Made by a program: the position numbers and the translations under genes. 14,612 nt of DNA from JBBRTJ01 sp038244535 (GTDB taxonomy: Bacteria; Actinomycetota; Acidimicrobiia; Acidimicrobiales; Ilumatobacteraceae). How positions within the stretch are numbered: the first letter of the stretch is position 1; each line of letters starts with the position of its first letter. Shown here piece after piece: positions 1-7,532 of the stretch. The notes under the pieces were generated by a model that saw only the letters and a list, made by a program, of their open reading frames with translations, had not been told where the DNA came from and did no database searches. Where the stretch lies: contig JBBRTJ010000092.1 in assembly GCA_038244535.1 (NCBI GenBank), positions 1 to 14,612 of the forward strand, read 5' to 3'.

Positions 1-1
1 G

Positions 2-94
2 GGACGCCGCCTCCTCGACATCGCCGACGAGACGCTCGACGGCTCGACCGTCGACGGCGCCGGGGTCGGGGACTTCCTGCTCGACGATGTCGCG
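2..94 (+). other. Upstream HelD reading frame, out of frame with the rest of the gene
   Basis: Read from base 2, this stretch gives a protein-like, acidic, GC3-rich sequence (GRRLLDIADETLDG, then GVGDFLLDDVA). It resembles the HelD segment just before the helicase core, where an arginine-rich RGRR stretch is followed by a DE-rich linker. The downstream ORF lies one frame later (codons starting at 96: SRESRMRDIVATIQ). This frame would stop at 275-277. One extra base near 95 would join the two parts. The gene also runs off the left edge of the window, so its first 200 or so residues are not visible. The family assignment comes from memory of HelD sequences. The frame change is seen directly; whether it is real or an assembly error cannot be told here. 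Confidence 0.6.
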
Positions 95-1652
95 CAGCCG
101 CGAGTCACGGATGCGCGACATCGTCGCGACGATCCAGTCCGATCAGTACCGCCTGATCACGCACGATCCAGGGAGCCCACTCGTGATCCAGGGCGGCCCC
201 GGCACCGGCAAGACCGCCGTCGGGCTCCACCGTGCCGCGCTGTTGCTCTACGACCACCGCGAGCAGCTGGAGCGTGACGGCGGGGTCCTGGTCGTCGGAC
301 CCAACCCGCTCTTCCTGCGCTACATCGGCCAGGTCCTTCCCTCGCTGGGTGAAACCTCGGTGGTGCAGACCACCGTGGCCGGGCTCTGCACCGTTGCGGT
401 ACGGGCGGACGATCCTGACGAAGCGGCCGCTCTGAAGGGCGACGAGCGCATGGTCGCGGTCATCGGCGAGGCCGCGTGGGGGCGCGTCCAACCCCCGACG
501 GACGACTGGCACATGCGCACGGGATGGGGGGACGTGCGACTCACGGCCGCCGAGGTGGCCGGGACCCTCGAACGGGTGCTCGCCTCGGAGCGCGGCCGCA
601 CCGTCGCCTCGGCACGCGAACGGCTCCGCGTCGAGCTCGTCAAGGCCGCTCACGACCACCTGACCGCCAAGCGTCACGACCTGGGCGTCGTGGCCCCCGA
701 CGTCCGGGAGCACCTCGCCCGTCACGGTGCCCTCCGCCGCCACATCGACGCGCTGCTGCCCCCGATCACAGCGCCGGCACTGGTCCGCCGGCTGCTGAGC
801 AACCCGGCGTTCCTCGACGCCGTCAGCGGCAACGTGCTCACCGTCGCCGAGCGCCGGATGCTGCGCCGCCGGCGGGGGTCGGCGGCCAGCGGCACGACCT
901 GGACCTTGGGCGATGCGGTCCTCATCGACGAGGCCGAGGCGGTGCTCGGCGGGTCCCGTCCCCGTCGCTTCGGGCACGTCGTGGTGGACGAGGCCCAGGA
1001 CCTGACTCCCATGGCCCTACGAGTCGTGCGCCGCAGAGTGAGCAGGTTCCCGTCCCTGACGCTGCTCGGCGACCTCGCCCAGGCATCGGCTCCGGGGGCC
1101 ACCGCGAGCTGGGGCCAGGCCGCCGCCGCACTCGGCGCGGCTGAAGCCACGGTGCACCTTGCCGTCCTCACGACGGGGTACCGGGTCCCGGGGCAGATCA
1201 TCGAGCTGGCCAACCGCCTTCTCGACGAGATCGGCGTGGCGGTCGAGCCCACCGGCTCCGCCCGGACCACGCCACTGGCACCATGGGCTCGGTTCGTCGC
1301 TCGACCGTCCGACCTCGCGGCCCAGGCCGCCCACGTCGCCGCCGCCCTCGCCAGCCGTCATCGCACGGTCGGTCTCATCGCCGCCGAGGCCGACCACGCC
1401 GCGATCACCGACTCGCTCGGCACGGCGGCCCAGCTGGTTTCGGGCGCCGGCGAGATCACCATCGTGCGCCCGATCGAGGCCAAGGGCCTCGAGTTCGACG
1501 CCGTCGTGGTGCTCGAACCAGCAGCGCTTGCCGACGGTGGCCGCTCGGGGCTCAGCCTCCTGTACGTGGCCATCACCCGCGCCGTCCAAGAGCTCGTCGT
1601 GGTCCACCACAGACCGCTTCCCTCTGCGCTCACCGACATCGACGCGGGCTGA
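87..1652 (+). CDS. helD: HelD/UvrD-like superfamily 1 helicase, C-terminal part (RNA polymerase-associated ATPase family)
   Basis: Superfamily 1 ATPase of the HelD/HelR type, proteins that bind RNA polymerase and remove it from stalled or drug-bound complexes. Visible motifs: DIVATIQSDQ (Q-motif region, residues 11-20), Walker A GGPGTGKT (36-43), the HelD-typical TWTLGDAVLIDEAEAVLGG segment, Walker B VVVDEAQD (D301/E302), TTGYRVP, then IEAKGLEFDAVVV and LLYVAITRA (motifs V and VI) near the C-terminus. Full-length family members have roughly 700 residues with about 200 N-terminal residues before Walker A; here only 36 precede it. There is no Shine-Dalgarno sequence before the ATG at 87, and the preceding 93 bases read as HelD in another frame, so this is probably not the true start. 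The gene may be frameshifted, or the sequence may contain an error. HelD versus plain UvrD: HelD favoured because of the ATIQ block and the insertion before Walker B. Confidence 0.8.
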   Translation: MSRSRESRMRDIVATIQSDQYRLITHDPGSPLVIQGGPGTGKTAVGLHRAALLLYDHREQLERDGGVLVVGPNPLFLRYIGQVLPSLGETSVVQTTVAGLCTVAVRADDPDEAAALKGDERMVAVIGEAAWGRVQPPTDDWHMRTGWGDVRLTAAEVAGTLERVLASERGRTVASARERLRVELVKAAHDHLTAKRHDLGVVAPDVREHLARHGALRRHIDALLPPITAPALVRRLLSNPAFLDAVSGNVLTVAERRMLRRRRGSAASGTTWTLGDAVLIDEAEAVLGGSRPRRFGHVVVDEAQDLTPMALRVVRRRVSRFPSLTLLGDLAQASAPGATASWGQAAAALGAAEATVHLAVLTTGYRVPGQIIELANRLLDEIGVAVEPTGSARTTPLAPWARFVARPSDLAAQAAHVAAALASRHRTVGLIAAEADHAAITDSLGTAAQLVSGAGEITIVRPIEAKGLEFDAVVVLEPAALADGGRSGLSLLYVAITRAVQELVVVHHRPLPSALTDIDAG

Positions 1653-1680
1653 TGGCGTTGCGGGGCAGACTGGTGTGGTG

Positions 1681-2235
1681 ATGACGAAAGGGCGCCTGCT
1701 CGTAGCGGCGCCGCCGCTCGTCGACCCGAACTTCGATCGATCAGTGATCTTGATGCTCGGCCACGATGCCGACGGGGCGCTCGGTCTCGTCGTCAACCGC
1801 CCCACCGAGCATCCGATCGAGGCCGTGCTGGGTGAGTGGGGTCCGTTGTCGGAGGTCTCGGCACCGCCGGGCGTGGTGTTCTCCGGGGGGCCGGTCGAGC
1901 CGGGAGGCCTCGTCGGGCTCGCCCGCCGTGCCAACGGATCAGAGGACCTTCCTGGCTTCAGTCCCATGGCCCTCAACCTCGGCACCGTCGACCTCTCCAT
2001 GGCACCTGACGAGGTCGGTGCCCTCGTGACCGTCCGGATCTTCGCGGGGTACTCCGGTTGGGGGGCTGGGCAGCTCGACGACGAGCTCGAGGCCGGAGCC
2101 TGGGTCGTGGTCGACGCCGCCGATGACGACCCCTTCGACCCCCACCCGGCCGACCTGTGGCGACGGGTGCTGCGCCGTCAGCGCGGCACCGTCGCTTGGC
2201 TGGCCGACTCACCGGCCGACCTCCGCCTCAACTGA
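1681..2235 (+). CDS. YqgE/AlgH family protein (DUF179)
   Basis: A 184-residue protein that spans the whole YqgE/AlgH fold. Conserved blocks are clear: GRLLVAAPPLVDPNFDRSVI at the N-terminus, GALGLVVNRPTEHP around residues 33-46, VFSGGPVEPGGL, then RIFAGYSGWGAGQLDDELEAG, the family signature with its GQL core, in the second half. The biochemical function of the family is unsettled; it is widespread and was linked to alginate transcription only in Pseudomonas. Start: the ATG at 1681 was chosen because the conserved GRLLVA block follows within four residues. GTG codons at 1675 and 1678 are in-frame alternatives. The ribosome binding site is weak. It follows helD by 28 bases in the same direction, so the two may be co-transcribed. 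Confidence 0.93.
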   Translation: MTKGRLLVAAPPLVDPNFDRSVILMLGHDADGALGLVVNRPTEHPIEAVLGEWGPLSEVSAPPGVVFSGGPVEPGGLVGLARRANGSEDLPGFSPMALNLGTVDLSMAPDEVGALVTVRIFAGYSGWGAGQLDDELEAGAWVVVDAADDDPFDPHPADLWRRVLRRQRGTVAWLADSPADLRLN

Positions 2236-2292
2236 CCGAGTCACCGGCTCGCTTGGAGATCTCGCGACGCTGTTGTGACAAAGTGCCCGGCC

Positions 2293-2709
2293 ATGACCCT
2301 GGATGCACTTCCTGTCGAGCTCTTGTTCACCGTGACCGTGCCGACCAACCTCGCCGGCATCATCGGCGGGGGCCCCCACGGCACCCGCGTCGTTGTGGAC
2401 GCGTCCTCTGGACGCTTCGAAGGCCCCAAGGTCAGCGGGTCGGTCAAGGGGCCCGGAGGCGACTGGGTCACGGTCCGGGCCGACGGCACGCTCGGGCTCG
2501 ACGTCCGCCTCCTGCTCGAGACCGACGACGGGGCCATGATCCTCATGCAGTACAAGGGAGTGGGTTCGGCCGGCGGCGCGTCGATCCGCACCGCTCCGCT
2601 GTTCGAGACCGGCGACGAGCGCTACCTGTGGCTCAACAACGTCCAGGCAGTTGCCATCGGGTCGTCCGACGGCACCAAGGTCACCTACGACGTCTACGCC
2701 GTCTCCTGA
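2293..2709 (+). CDS. DUF3237 (UPF0311) domain protein
   Basis: A 138-residue protein matching DUF3237 over its full length: ELLFTVTVPTNLAGIIGGGPHG at the start, GRFEGPKVSGSVKGPGGDW, VRADGTLGLDVRLLLETDDGA and a C-terminal YDVYAVS strand. These are the hallmarks of the family's small beta-barrel (a GP-G-R turn, FEGP, GGDW, DGxxxLDVR, TDDGA). The function of the family is unknown. Start choice: ATG at 2293 gives the usual short N-terminus; an in-frame GTG at 2275 would add MTKCPA. A GGAG at 2255-2258 sits 16 bases before the GTG and further from the ATG, so neither start is well supported. It lies 57 bases after the YqgE gene and converges on pheT; its TGA forms part of the shared terminator hairpin. 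Confidence 0.88.
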   Translation: MTLDALPVELLFTVTVPTNLAGIIGGGPHGTRVVVDASSGRFEGPKVSGSVKGPGGDWVTVRADGTLGLDVRLLLETDDGAMILMQYKGVGSAGGASIRTAPLFETGDERYLWLNNVQAVAIGSSDGTKVTYDVYAVS

Positions 2710-2725
2710 CCCCTCGGGTCAGGAG
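2703..2725. terminator. Perfect hairpin between convergent DUF3237 and pheT, candidate bidirectional terminator
   Basis: Arms 2703-2712 (CTCCTGACCC) and 2716-2725 (GGGTCAGGAG) are perfectly complementary over 10 bp around a 3-base loop. The left arm contains the DUF3237 stop TGA (2707-2709). The right arm contains the pheT stop (TCA at 2719-2721 on +). No T-tract follows on either side, as is common for actinobacterial terminators. Confidence 0.7.
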
Positions 2726-5076
2726 CGCAGCGTCGCACCAAGAGGGGCGACGGCTGCGATGACCGCAGCGCGCACGGCCGCGACGTCGGCGTCGGTGAGC
2801 GTGCGATCGGCGGACTGCAGCCGAAGCCGGTACGCCAGGCCGCGATGGCCGTCGGGCATCCCCGGTCCGCGATAGACGTCGAACAGCGAAGCATCGACGA
2901 CGAGGTCGGCGCTGGCGGTCGCCACGGCCTCGGTGATGGCGGCCGCGGGCACGTCGTCGGCGACGACGAAAGCGAGGTCGACATCGCTCGACGGGTAGCG
3001 ACTCACCCGGGCGTAGGAACGTGACGGGGGCACGGCGGCGAGCAGACCGTCGACATCGACCTCGAGCCAGGCCACCCGCCCTGTGATGCCGAGGGCCGCG
3101 AGCACCGACGGCGCCACCTCGCCGACGAGACCGATGGGCCCGTTCGCGCTGACGAGCTCGGCCGAGCGGGTCGGGTGAAGCCCCGGTGGGGTCGCCGCCA
3201 CGATCTGGACGCCCGTGGCCCGGAGACCGAGCGTCAGCTCCTCCCAGAGGCGCACCGCCTCACGAGCGTCCCTGCCGGCCAGGACTGCGGCCAGGATCTC
3301 GGGCTCGTCGGGAAGCGCCGCGCTGGGATCGGTCGGGCGCCGCCACACGTGGCCGAGCTCGAACAGCAGCACCCCGAGCTGACGGTGGGACTCGTTGTAG
3401 GCCACAGCCCGCAGCAGGCCGGGACGCAACGAGGTGCGCAGCACGGACTCCTCGGCGGCGAGCGGGTTGGCGATCGTCAGCCCATCGGCCGGCAACCCGA
3501 CGCGGGCCAGATCGCCCGGGGCCAGGAACGGGTTGGGCATTGCCTCGTTGAACCCGGCGCCGACCATGATCTCGATCACCCTGCGCCGGGCCAGCTGGCG
3601 CTCCGTCAGTGCACCGGCGTGCGCCGACGGCGGCACCACCTTGGCCAGGCGGGAGTACCCGTGGTGGCGAGCCACCTCTTCGACAACGTCGATCTCGCTG
3701 CTGGCGTCGTAGCGCCACGTGGGCAGGTCGACGAGCAGGACATCGGGCTGGTCGGCCGCCGGGGTCGAGGTGAAGCCGATCGGGTCCAGCAACGCGACGA
3801 TCTGGGCCGTGGTCAGGGCGGTGGCAAGCACGGCGTTCACCTTGGCCGTGCGCACCTCGACTGCAGGCCGCACCGGCATCACACCGTCGGTCACGACGAG
3901 GTCGTGCAGCTGCGCATCGGGGCAGGTGAGGCGCAGCAGGTCGACGAAGCGCCGCCCGGCCCGCTCCATCCCCTCGGTGTCGATCCCCCGCTCGAAACGC
4001 GCCGACGCCTCGGAGCGAAGGCCGTGGCGAGCGGCAGTGGCCGCCACCCCGGTCGGCTCGAACCATGCCATCTCGAGGGCGATCGTCGTGGACGCGTCGT
4101 CGATCTCGGTGGCGGCACCACCCATGACTCCCGCCAACCCGATCGGGGCGTCGTGGCCGTCGCAGATGAGCAGGTCGTCGGTGGTGAGCACCCGCTCGAC
4201 CCCGTCGAGGGTGACGAGCCGCTCGCCCCCGCGAGCGCGGCGGATGATGAACCCGCCACCCTGGAGGCGGGACAGGTCGTAGGTGTGGTTGGGCTGACCA
4301 AGCTCGATCATGACGAGGTTCGACACGTCGACCACGTTGTTGATCGGGCGCATGCCGGCCTTGACGATGCGATCGGCGAGTGCGGGTGGCGACGTCGTGA
4401 CGGTGACACCGGTGATGAGGCGCGCCGTGAAGCGACCGCATCGCTCGGGCTCGTCGATGACGACGGTCAACGGAGTCGGGCCGGCGCTCGTGATGACCGG
4501 ATCGGGGGCGGTCAGCGGGAGCCCCCGCCACGCCGCGAGGTCGCGGGCGATGCCCAGGTGGCACCAGGCATCAGGGCGGTTGCGAGTCACGTCGAGGTCG
4601 AACACCACGTCGGCATCGAGCCCCATCGCATCCCACAGGGGGCGCCCGACCTCGTACTCGGCCGGCAGGATCCGGATGCCGCCGTCGTCGCCGTCGAGGC
4701 CGAGCTCGGTCGACGAGCACAACATGCCGTTGGACCATTCGCCTCGGAGCTGACGGCGGGCGATCTCCATGCCGTTGGGCATCACCGTGCCGAGCGTGGC
4801 GAGCGGCACCCGGTCGCCGACCGCCATGTTGAACGCACCGCAGCAGATCTGCAGGGGTTGGCCGTCGCCCAGGTCGACGTCGACGAGCTGGATGCGATCG
4901 GCCTTCGGGTGGCGTCGGAGGGCCTGCACCGCGGCCACGACCACGCCGGGGACCGCCTGGCCGGTGACGACGACGTCCTCGACCGCCAGACCGAGCTCGT
5001 TGAGGTCGTCGGCGATCGCCACGTGGTCTGACCCGAGTGGCACCATCTCGTTCAGCCAGCTCAGCACGGCCCGCAT
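2719..5076 (-). CDS. pheT: Phenylalanine-tRNA ligase beta subunit
   Basis: Beta subunit of the alpha2-beta2 phenylalanyl-tRNA synthetase, which charges tRNA-Phe in the cytoplasm and carries the editing site for mischarged tyrosine. The 785-residue length is normal. Domains in order: N-terminal MRAVLSWLNEMV; an OB-fold tRNA-binding domain (about 40-155, with HPKADRI and CGAFNMAVGDRVPLATLG); a B3/B4 editing domain (ARFERGIDTEGM); a B5 domain (about 400-475); a catalytic-like core (LRTSLRPGLLRAVAYNESH); and a C-terminal ferredoxin-like anticodon-binding domain (about 690-785, starting near YARVSRYPSSDVDLAFVV). Start: ATG at 5076 shares its A with the pheS stop (TGATG), with GGAG about 8 bases upstream inside pheS. 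A longer frame to 5190 is open but runs into pheS and lacks family similarity. Confidence 0.97.
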   Translation of the reverse strand: MRAVLSWLNEMVPLGSDHVAIADDLNELGLAVEDVVVTGQAVPGVVVAAVQALRRHPKADRIQLVDVDLGDGQPLQICCGAFNMAVGDRVPLATLGTVMPNGMEIARRQLRGEWSNGMLCSSTELGLDGDDGGIRILPAEYEVGRPLWDAMGLDADVVFDLDVTRNRPDAWCHLGIARDLAAWRGLPLTAPDPVITSAGPTPLTVVIDEPERCGRFTARLITGVTVTTSPPALADRIVKAGMRPINNVVDVSNLVMIELGQPNHTYDLSRLQGGGFIIRRARGGERLVTLDGVERVLTTDDLLICDGHDAPIGLAGVMGGAATEIDDASTTIALEMAWFEPTGVAATAARHGLRSEASARFERGIDTEGMERAGRRFVDLLRLTCPDAQLHDLVVTDGVMPVRPAVEVRTAKVNAVLATALTTAQIVALLDPIGFTSTPAADQPDVLLVDLPTWRYDASSEIDVVEEVARHHGYSRLAKVVPPSAHAGALTERQLARRRVIEIMVGAGFNEAMPNPFLAPGDLARVGLPADGLTIANPLAAEESVLRTSLRPGLLRAVAYNESHRQLGVLLFELGHVWRRPTDPSAALPDEPEILAAVLAGRDAREAVRLWEELTLGLRATGVQIVAATPPGLHPTRSAELVSANGPIGLVGEVAPSVLAALGITGRVAWLEVDVDGLLAAVPPSRSYARVSRYPSSDVDLAFVVADDVPAAAITEAVATASADLVVDASLFDVYRGPGMPDGHRGLAYRLRLQSADRTLTDADVAAVRAAVIAAVAPLGATLRS

Positions 5077-6113
5077 CAGAACTGCTCCAAGAAGCGGACG
5101 TCGTTGGTGAACATCTCGCGCAGGTCGTCGATCCCGTGACGCATCAGGGGCAGACGATCCATCCCGAAGCCGAAGGCGAAGCCGCTCCACTCTTCGGGAT
5201 CAAGGCCACCGGCGGCCAACACGTTGGGGTGGACCATGCCGCACCCACCGAGCTCGAGCCAGGACCCGTCAGGCCGTTGCACGTCGTACTCAGCTGAGGG
5301 CTCGGTGAACGGGAAGTACGAGGGCCGCAGCCTCGACCTGAAGTCGCCCCCGAAGTAGGCCTGCGTGAAGGCCTCGATGGTGCCGGCCAGGTGCGCCATG
5401 GTGATGCCACGGTCGATGACGAGGCACTCGATCTGGTGGAACACCGGCATGTGCGTGGCGTCGGGGGTGTCGCGCCGAAAGACGCGACCGGGCATGACCG
5501 CGTAGATGGGCGGCGGCTGGGTCTGCATGACCCGGATCTGCACCGGTGAGGTGTGGGTGCGCAGCACGGTCGAGCCTGGAGCACCCCAGTCCACGAACAA
5601 GGTGTCCCACTCGCTGCGGGCCGGGTGGCTGACGGGCATGTTGAGGGCCTCGAAGTTGTGGAAGTCGGTCTCGACCTCGGGCCCTTCGGCGACCTGGAAC
5701 CCCATGCCCACGAACACGTCCTCGAGGCGTTGCTGGGTCTGGGTGACCAGGTGGAGGTGGCCTCGACGCGGCCGCCCGACGAGCTCGGTGAGGTCGAGGC
5801 GTTCAGCAGCGAGGACGGCGGTCTGTTCGACGGCGTCGAGATCCCTGCGCCGTTGGGCGATGGCTGCACCCACCGAGGCCATCGCCTCGTTGACGGCCTG
5901 GCCAACCCGCTTGCGATCGTCAGCTTCGAGCCCACCGAGCCGAGCCTTGAACCCGGACAGCACGCCCCGCTTGCCGAGGACGTCGGCCTCGATGGTGCGG
6001 AGCTCGTCGAGGGTGGAGGCGGCGATCACCACCGTCACGGCCAGTGCGGCCTCGCGCGCGACCTCGTCGATCATCGGGCGGAGGGTAGACGCCTGCTCGA
6101 CTCGTTCCGTCAC
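5076..6113 (-). CDS. pheS: Phenylalanine-tRNA ligase alpha subunit
   Basis: Catalytic alpha subunit of phenylalanyl-tRNA synthetase. The 345 residues contain an N-terminal coiled-coil tRNA arm (about 5-95, with DVLGKRGVLSGFKARLGGL) and a class II aminoacyl-tRNA synthetase core: RRGHLHLVTQTQQRLEDVF, GPEVETDFHNFEALNMPVSH, HTSPVQIRVM, motif 2 GRVFRRDTPDATHMPVFHQIE, GSWLELGGCGMVHPNVL, and motif 3 FGFGMDRLPLMRHGIDDLRE. Motif 3 has Asp before the conserved Arg where Glu is usual. Start: GTG at 6113 was chosen over a GTG seven codons upstream, because GGAGGAAACC lies at ideal distance and the GTG overlaps the stop of the preceding gene as GTGA. It is translationally coupled on both sides in the infC operon. 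Confidence 0.96.
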   Translation of the reverse strand: MTERVEQASTLRPMIDEVAREAALAVTVVIAASTLDELRTIEADVLGKRGVLSGFKARLGGLEADDRKRVGQAVNEAMASVGAAIAQRRRDLDAVEQTAVLAAERLDLTELVGRPRRGHLHLVTQTQQRLEDVFVGMGFQVAEGPEVETDFHNFEALNMPVSHPARSEWDTLFVDWGAPGSTVLRTHTSPVQIRVMQTQPPPIYAVMPGRVFRRDTPDATHMPVFHQIECLVIDRGITMAHLAGTIEAFTQAYFGGDFRSRLRPSYFPFTEPSAEYDVQRPDGSWLELGGCGMVHPNVLAAGGLDPEEWSGFAFGFGMDRLPLMRHGIDDLREMFTNDVRFLEQF

Positions 6114-6898
6114 CGGTTTCCTCCGATCGGCCACCCCGGAGCACGGCGCTGCCTCGCCACCTCGAAGCAGAGCACGGCGGCAGCCATCGCCACGTTCAGG
6201 CTCTCGGATCTCCCCACGTGGGGGATCGAGACCAGACCGTAGAGGGCCAGGCCTGCCGGCAGACCGTGGGCCTCCGAGCCGAACGCCAGCGCTACCGGCG
6301 CCGAGAGGGGCACCTCGTCGTAGGGGACCCCACCGCGGGCGACGGCCCCGAGGACCGGCAGCCCGAGCGCACCGAGGTCGGCGAGCGCGACGTCGACCAC
6401 GATGGGCACCCGGCCGAGCGCTCCGGCGGCGGCCCGCACGACCTTGGGGTTGAAGGGGTCGACGGAGCCTTCGGTGAGCACCACCGCTCCCGCGCCCGCC
6501 GCCTCGGCCGTGCGCAGGATCGTGCCGAGGTTGCCGGGGTCAGCGAGCTGCACGCCGATGACGGCGAACGTCACCGACCCGGCCACTGCAGCAAGGCTCA
6601 CATCACAGCAGCGGGCCACGGCCAGGATCGGCTGCGACGTCACCGTCGAGGCCACCGTGGCCACCACGCCGGGCGCGAGTCGGTGGATCAGCACCTCAGC
6701 GGGCAACGATCGCGGTAGGGCGTCGTCGGCTCCGTCTTCGAGGTACACGGCTTCGAGCTCGAGGCCGGCCGCGATCGCCTCGGCGAGGAGCTGGCCGCCC
6801 TCGATGACGAACAGACCTTCGTCGACGCGAGCGCTCCGGCGCCTTACGAGGCGCCGGAGCCGCTGGACCTTCGGGTTGGACGAGACGAGTCCGCTCAG
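6110..6898 (-). CDS. SpoU/TrmH-family RNA 2'-O-ribose methyltransferase (TsnR/RlmB-like), probable CTG start
   Basis: SPOUT-fold RNA methyltransferase, about 262 residues. An N-terminal substrate-binding domain (about 5-85, with NPKVQRLRRLVRRR and FVIEGGQLLAEA) precedes the knotted methyltransferase domain: motif 1 LADPGNLGTILRTAEAAGAG, motif 2 ALAFGSEAHGLP, motif 3 VSIPHVGRSESLNVAMAAAV. It probably methylates rRNA; the exact site cannot be told. No ATG, GTG or TTG lies near the expected start; the nearest upstream is an ATG at 7087, inside rplT, and the next GTG downstream would cut off about 46 residues. CTG at 6898 overlaps the rplT stop as CTGA, with a GAAGG 7 bases upstream, and gives the normal family length. 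The family call is firm; the start is inferred. Confidence 0.88.
   Translation of the reverse strand: MSGLVSSNPKVQRLRRLVRRRSARVDEGLFVIEGGQLLAEAIAAGLELEAVYLEDGADDALPRSLPAEVLIHRLAPGVVATVASTVTSQPILAVARCCDVSLAAVAGSVTFAVIGVQLADPGNLGTILRTAEAAGAGAVVLTEGSVDPFNPKVVRAAAGALGRVPIVVDVALADLGALGLPVLGAVARGGVPYDEVPLSAPVALAFGSEAHGLPAGLALYGLVSIPHVGRSESLNVAMAAAVLCFEVARQRRAPGWPIGGNR
6833..6860 (-). other. Perfect 11-bp inverted repeat just after rplT, inside the methyltransferase start region
   Basis: GCTCCGGCGCC (6833-6843) and GGCGCCGGAGC (6850-6860) flank a 6-base loop. On the minus-strand mRNA it begins about 35 bases after the rplT stop and encodes part of the Arg-rich N-terminus (RLRRLVRRRS). No U-tract follows. 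It could act as an attenuator or translation-modulating stem; its function is inferred. Confidence 0.6.
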
Positions 6899-7266
6899 CC
6901 GGCAGCCTTCGCCTTGAGCGCGTCCTTGGCCGCCTCGACGAGTTGACCGAAGGCTGCATCGTCGGTGACGGCCAGATCGGCCATCACCTTGCGGTCGACC
7001 TCGATCCCGGCGGCATGCAGGCCGGCGATGAACTGGCTGTAGCTCATGTCGTGCAGGCGGGCGCCGGCGTTGATGCGCTGGATCCACAGCTTGCGGAAGT
7101 CACCCTTGCGGGCCCGGCGATCACGGAACGCGTACTGCCCGGAGTGCATCACCTGTTCGTTGGCCGCTCGGTACGAGCGGCTCTTGTTGCCGTAGTAGCC
7201 CTTCGCCTTCTCGAGGATGACGCGGCGGTGCTTCTTTGCCGCTACGGCGCGCTTGACCCTGGCCAT
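6895..7266 (-). CDS. rplT: 50S ribosomal protein L20
   Basis: L20 binds 23S rRNA early and is needed for assembly of the large subunit. The 123 residues cover the whole protein: MARVKRAVAAKKHRRVILEK with the basic N-terminal arm, AKGYYGNKSRSYRAANEQVM, FRDRRARKGDFRKLWIQRIN, and a globular C-terminal half (HDMSYSQFIAGLHAAGIEVD) ending in an Ala/Lys-rich tail. The ATG at 7266 has a good ribosome binding site (GAAGGAG, about 7 bases before). It lies 42 bases after rpmI, and its TGA overlaps the probable CTG start of the next gene. In several bacteria L20 also represses its own operon by binding mRNA; whether that happens here is not known. Confidence 0.98.
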   Translation of the reverse strand: MARVKRAVAAKKHRRVILEKAKGYYGNKSRSYRAANEQVMHSGQYAFRDRRARKGDFRKLWIQRINAGARLHDMSYSQFIAGLHAAGIEVDRKVMADLAVTDDAAFGQLVEAAKDALKAKAAG

Positions 7267-7308
7267 GGGGGTTCTCCTTCTTCGTCAGTCGTTCGTCGGG
7301 TCGGGGGC

Positions 7309-7506
7309 TCAGCGCTCGCCGAGCAGCCGCTTGATCTTCGGTGCGTCGGCGCTGTTCACGCCCACGTAACCGTCGAGGCGACGGGTGCGGGTGCTGGGCT
7401 TCTTTTCGAACAGGTGCTGACGCATCGACTGCTCACGCATGAGCTTGCCCGTCCCTGTCTTGCGGAACCGCTTGGCCGCGGTCTTGCTCGTCTTCATCTT
7501 CGGCAT
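7309..7506 (-). CDS. rpmI: 50S ribosomal protein L35
   Basis: A 65-residue L35 with the full family pattern: MPKMKTSKTAAKRFRKTGTG at the N-terminus, HLFEKKPSTRTRRL in the middle, and a C-terminal DAPKIKRLLG. It is highly basic, as expected for a protein buried in 23S rRNA. Start: ATG at 7506, the only start giving the conserved MPKMKT N-terminus; AGGGATC lies about 8 bases upstream. The frame stays open upstream to 7731, but that part is translated infC-rpmI spacer and low-complexity antisense of infC. It sits between infC and rplT, the standard bacterial order. The 70-base spacer before it holds a strong hairpin. Confidence 0.97.
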   Translation of the reverse strand: MPKMKTSKTAAKRFRKTGTGKLMREQSMRQHLFEKKPSTRTRRLDGYVGVNSADAPKIKRLLGER

Positions 7507-7532
7507 TGGTGATCCCTGTCGTTTCGTGGTGT

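Noticed and set aside
105..977. Long minus-strand frame across helD
   Set aside because: Shadow of the helicase frame with low-complexity product and no start signal.
3175..5031. 618-codon + strand open frame opposite pheT
   Set aside because: It is antisense to a clear pheT; the product is Arg/Gly/His-rich with no family pattern, typical of GC-rich shadow frames.
6114..6134. pheS starting at GTG 6134
   Set aside because: The GTG at 6113 has an ideal GGAGGA at the right distance and overlaps the upstream stop as GTGA; the upstream GTG lacks this.
6110..7087. SpoU methyltransferase starting at ATG 7087
   Set aside because: The added 63 residues lie within rplT, are Arg-rich shadow sequence and have no similarity to the family.
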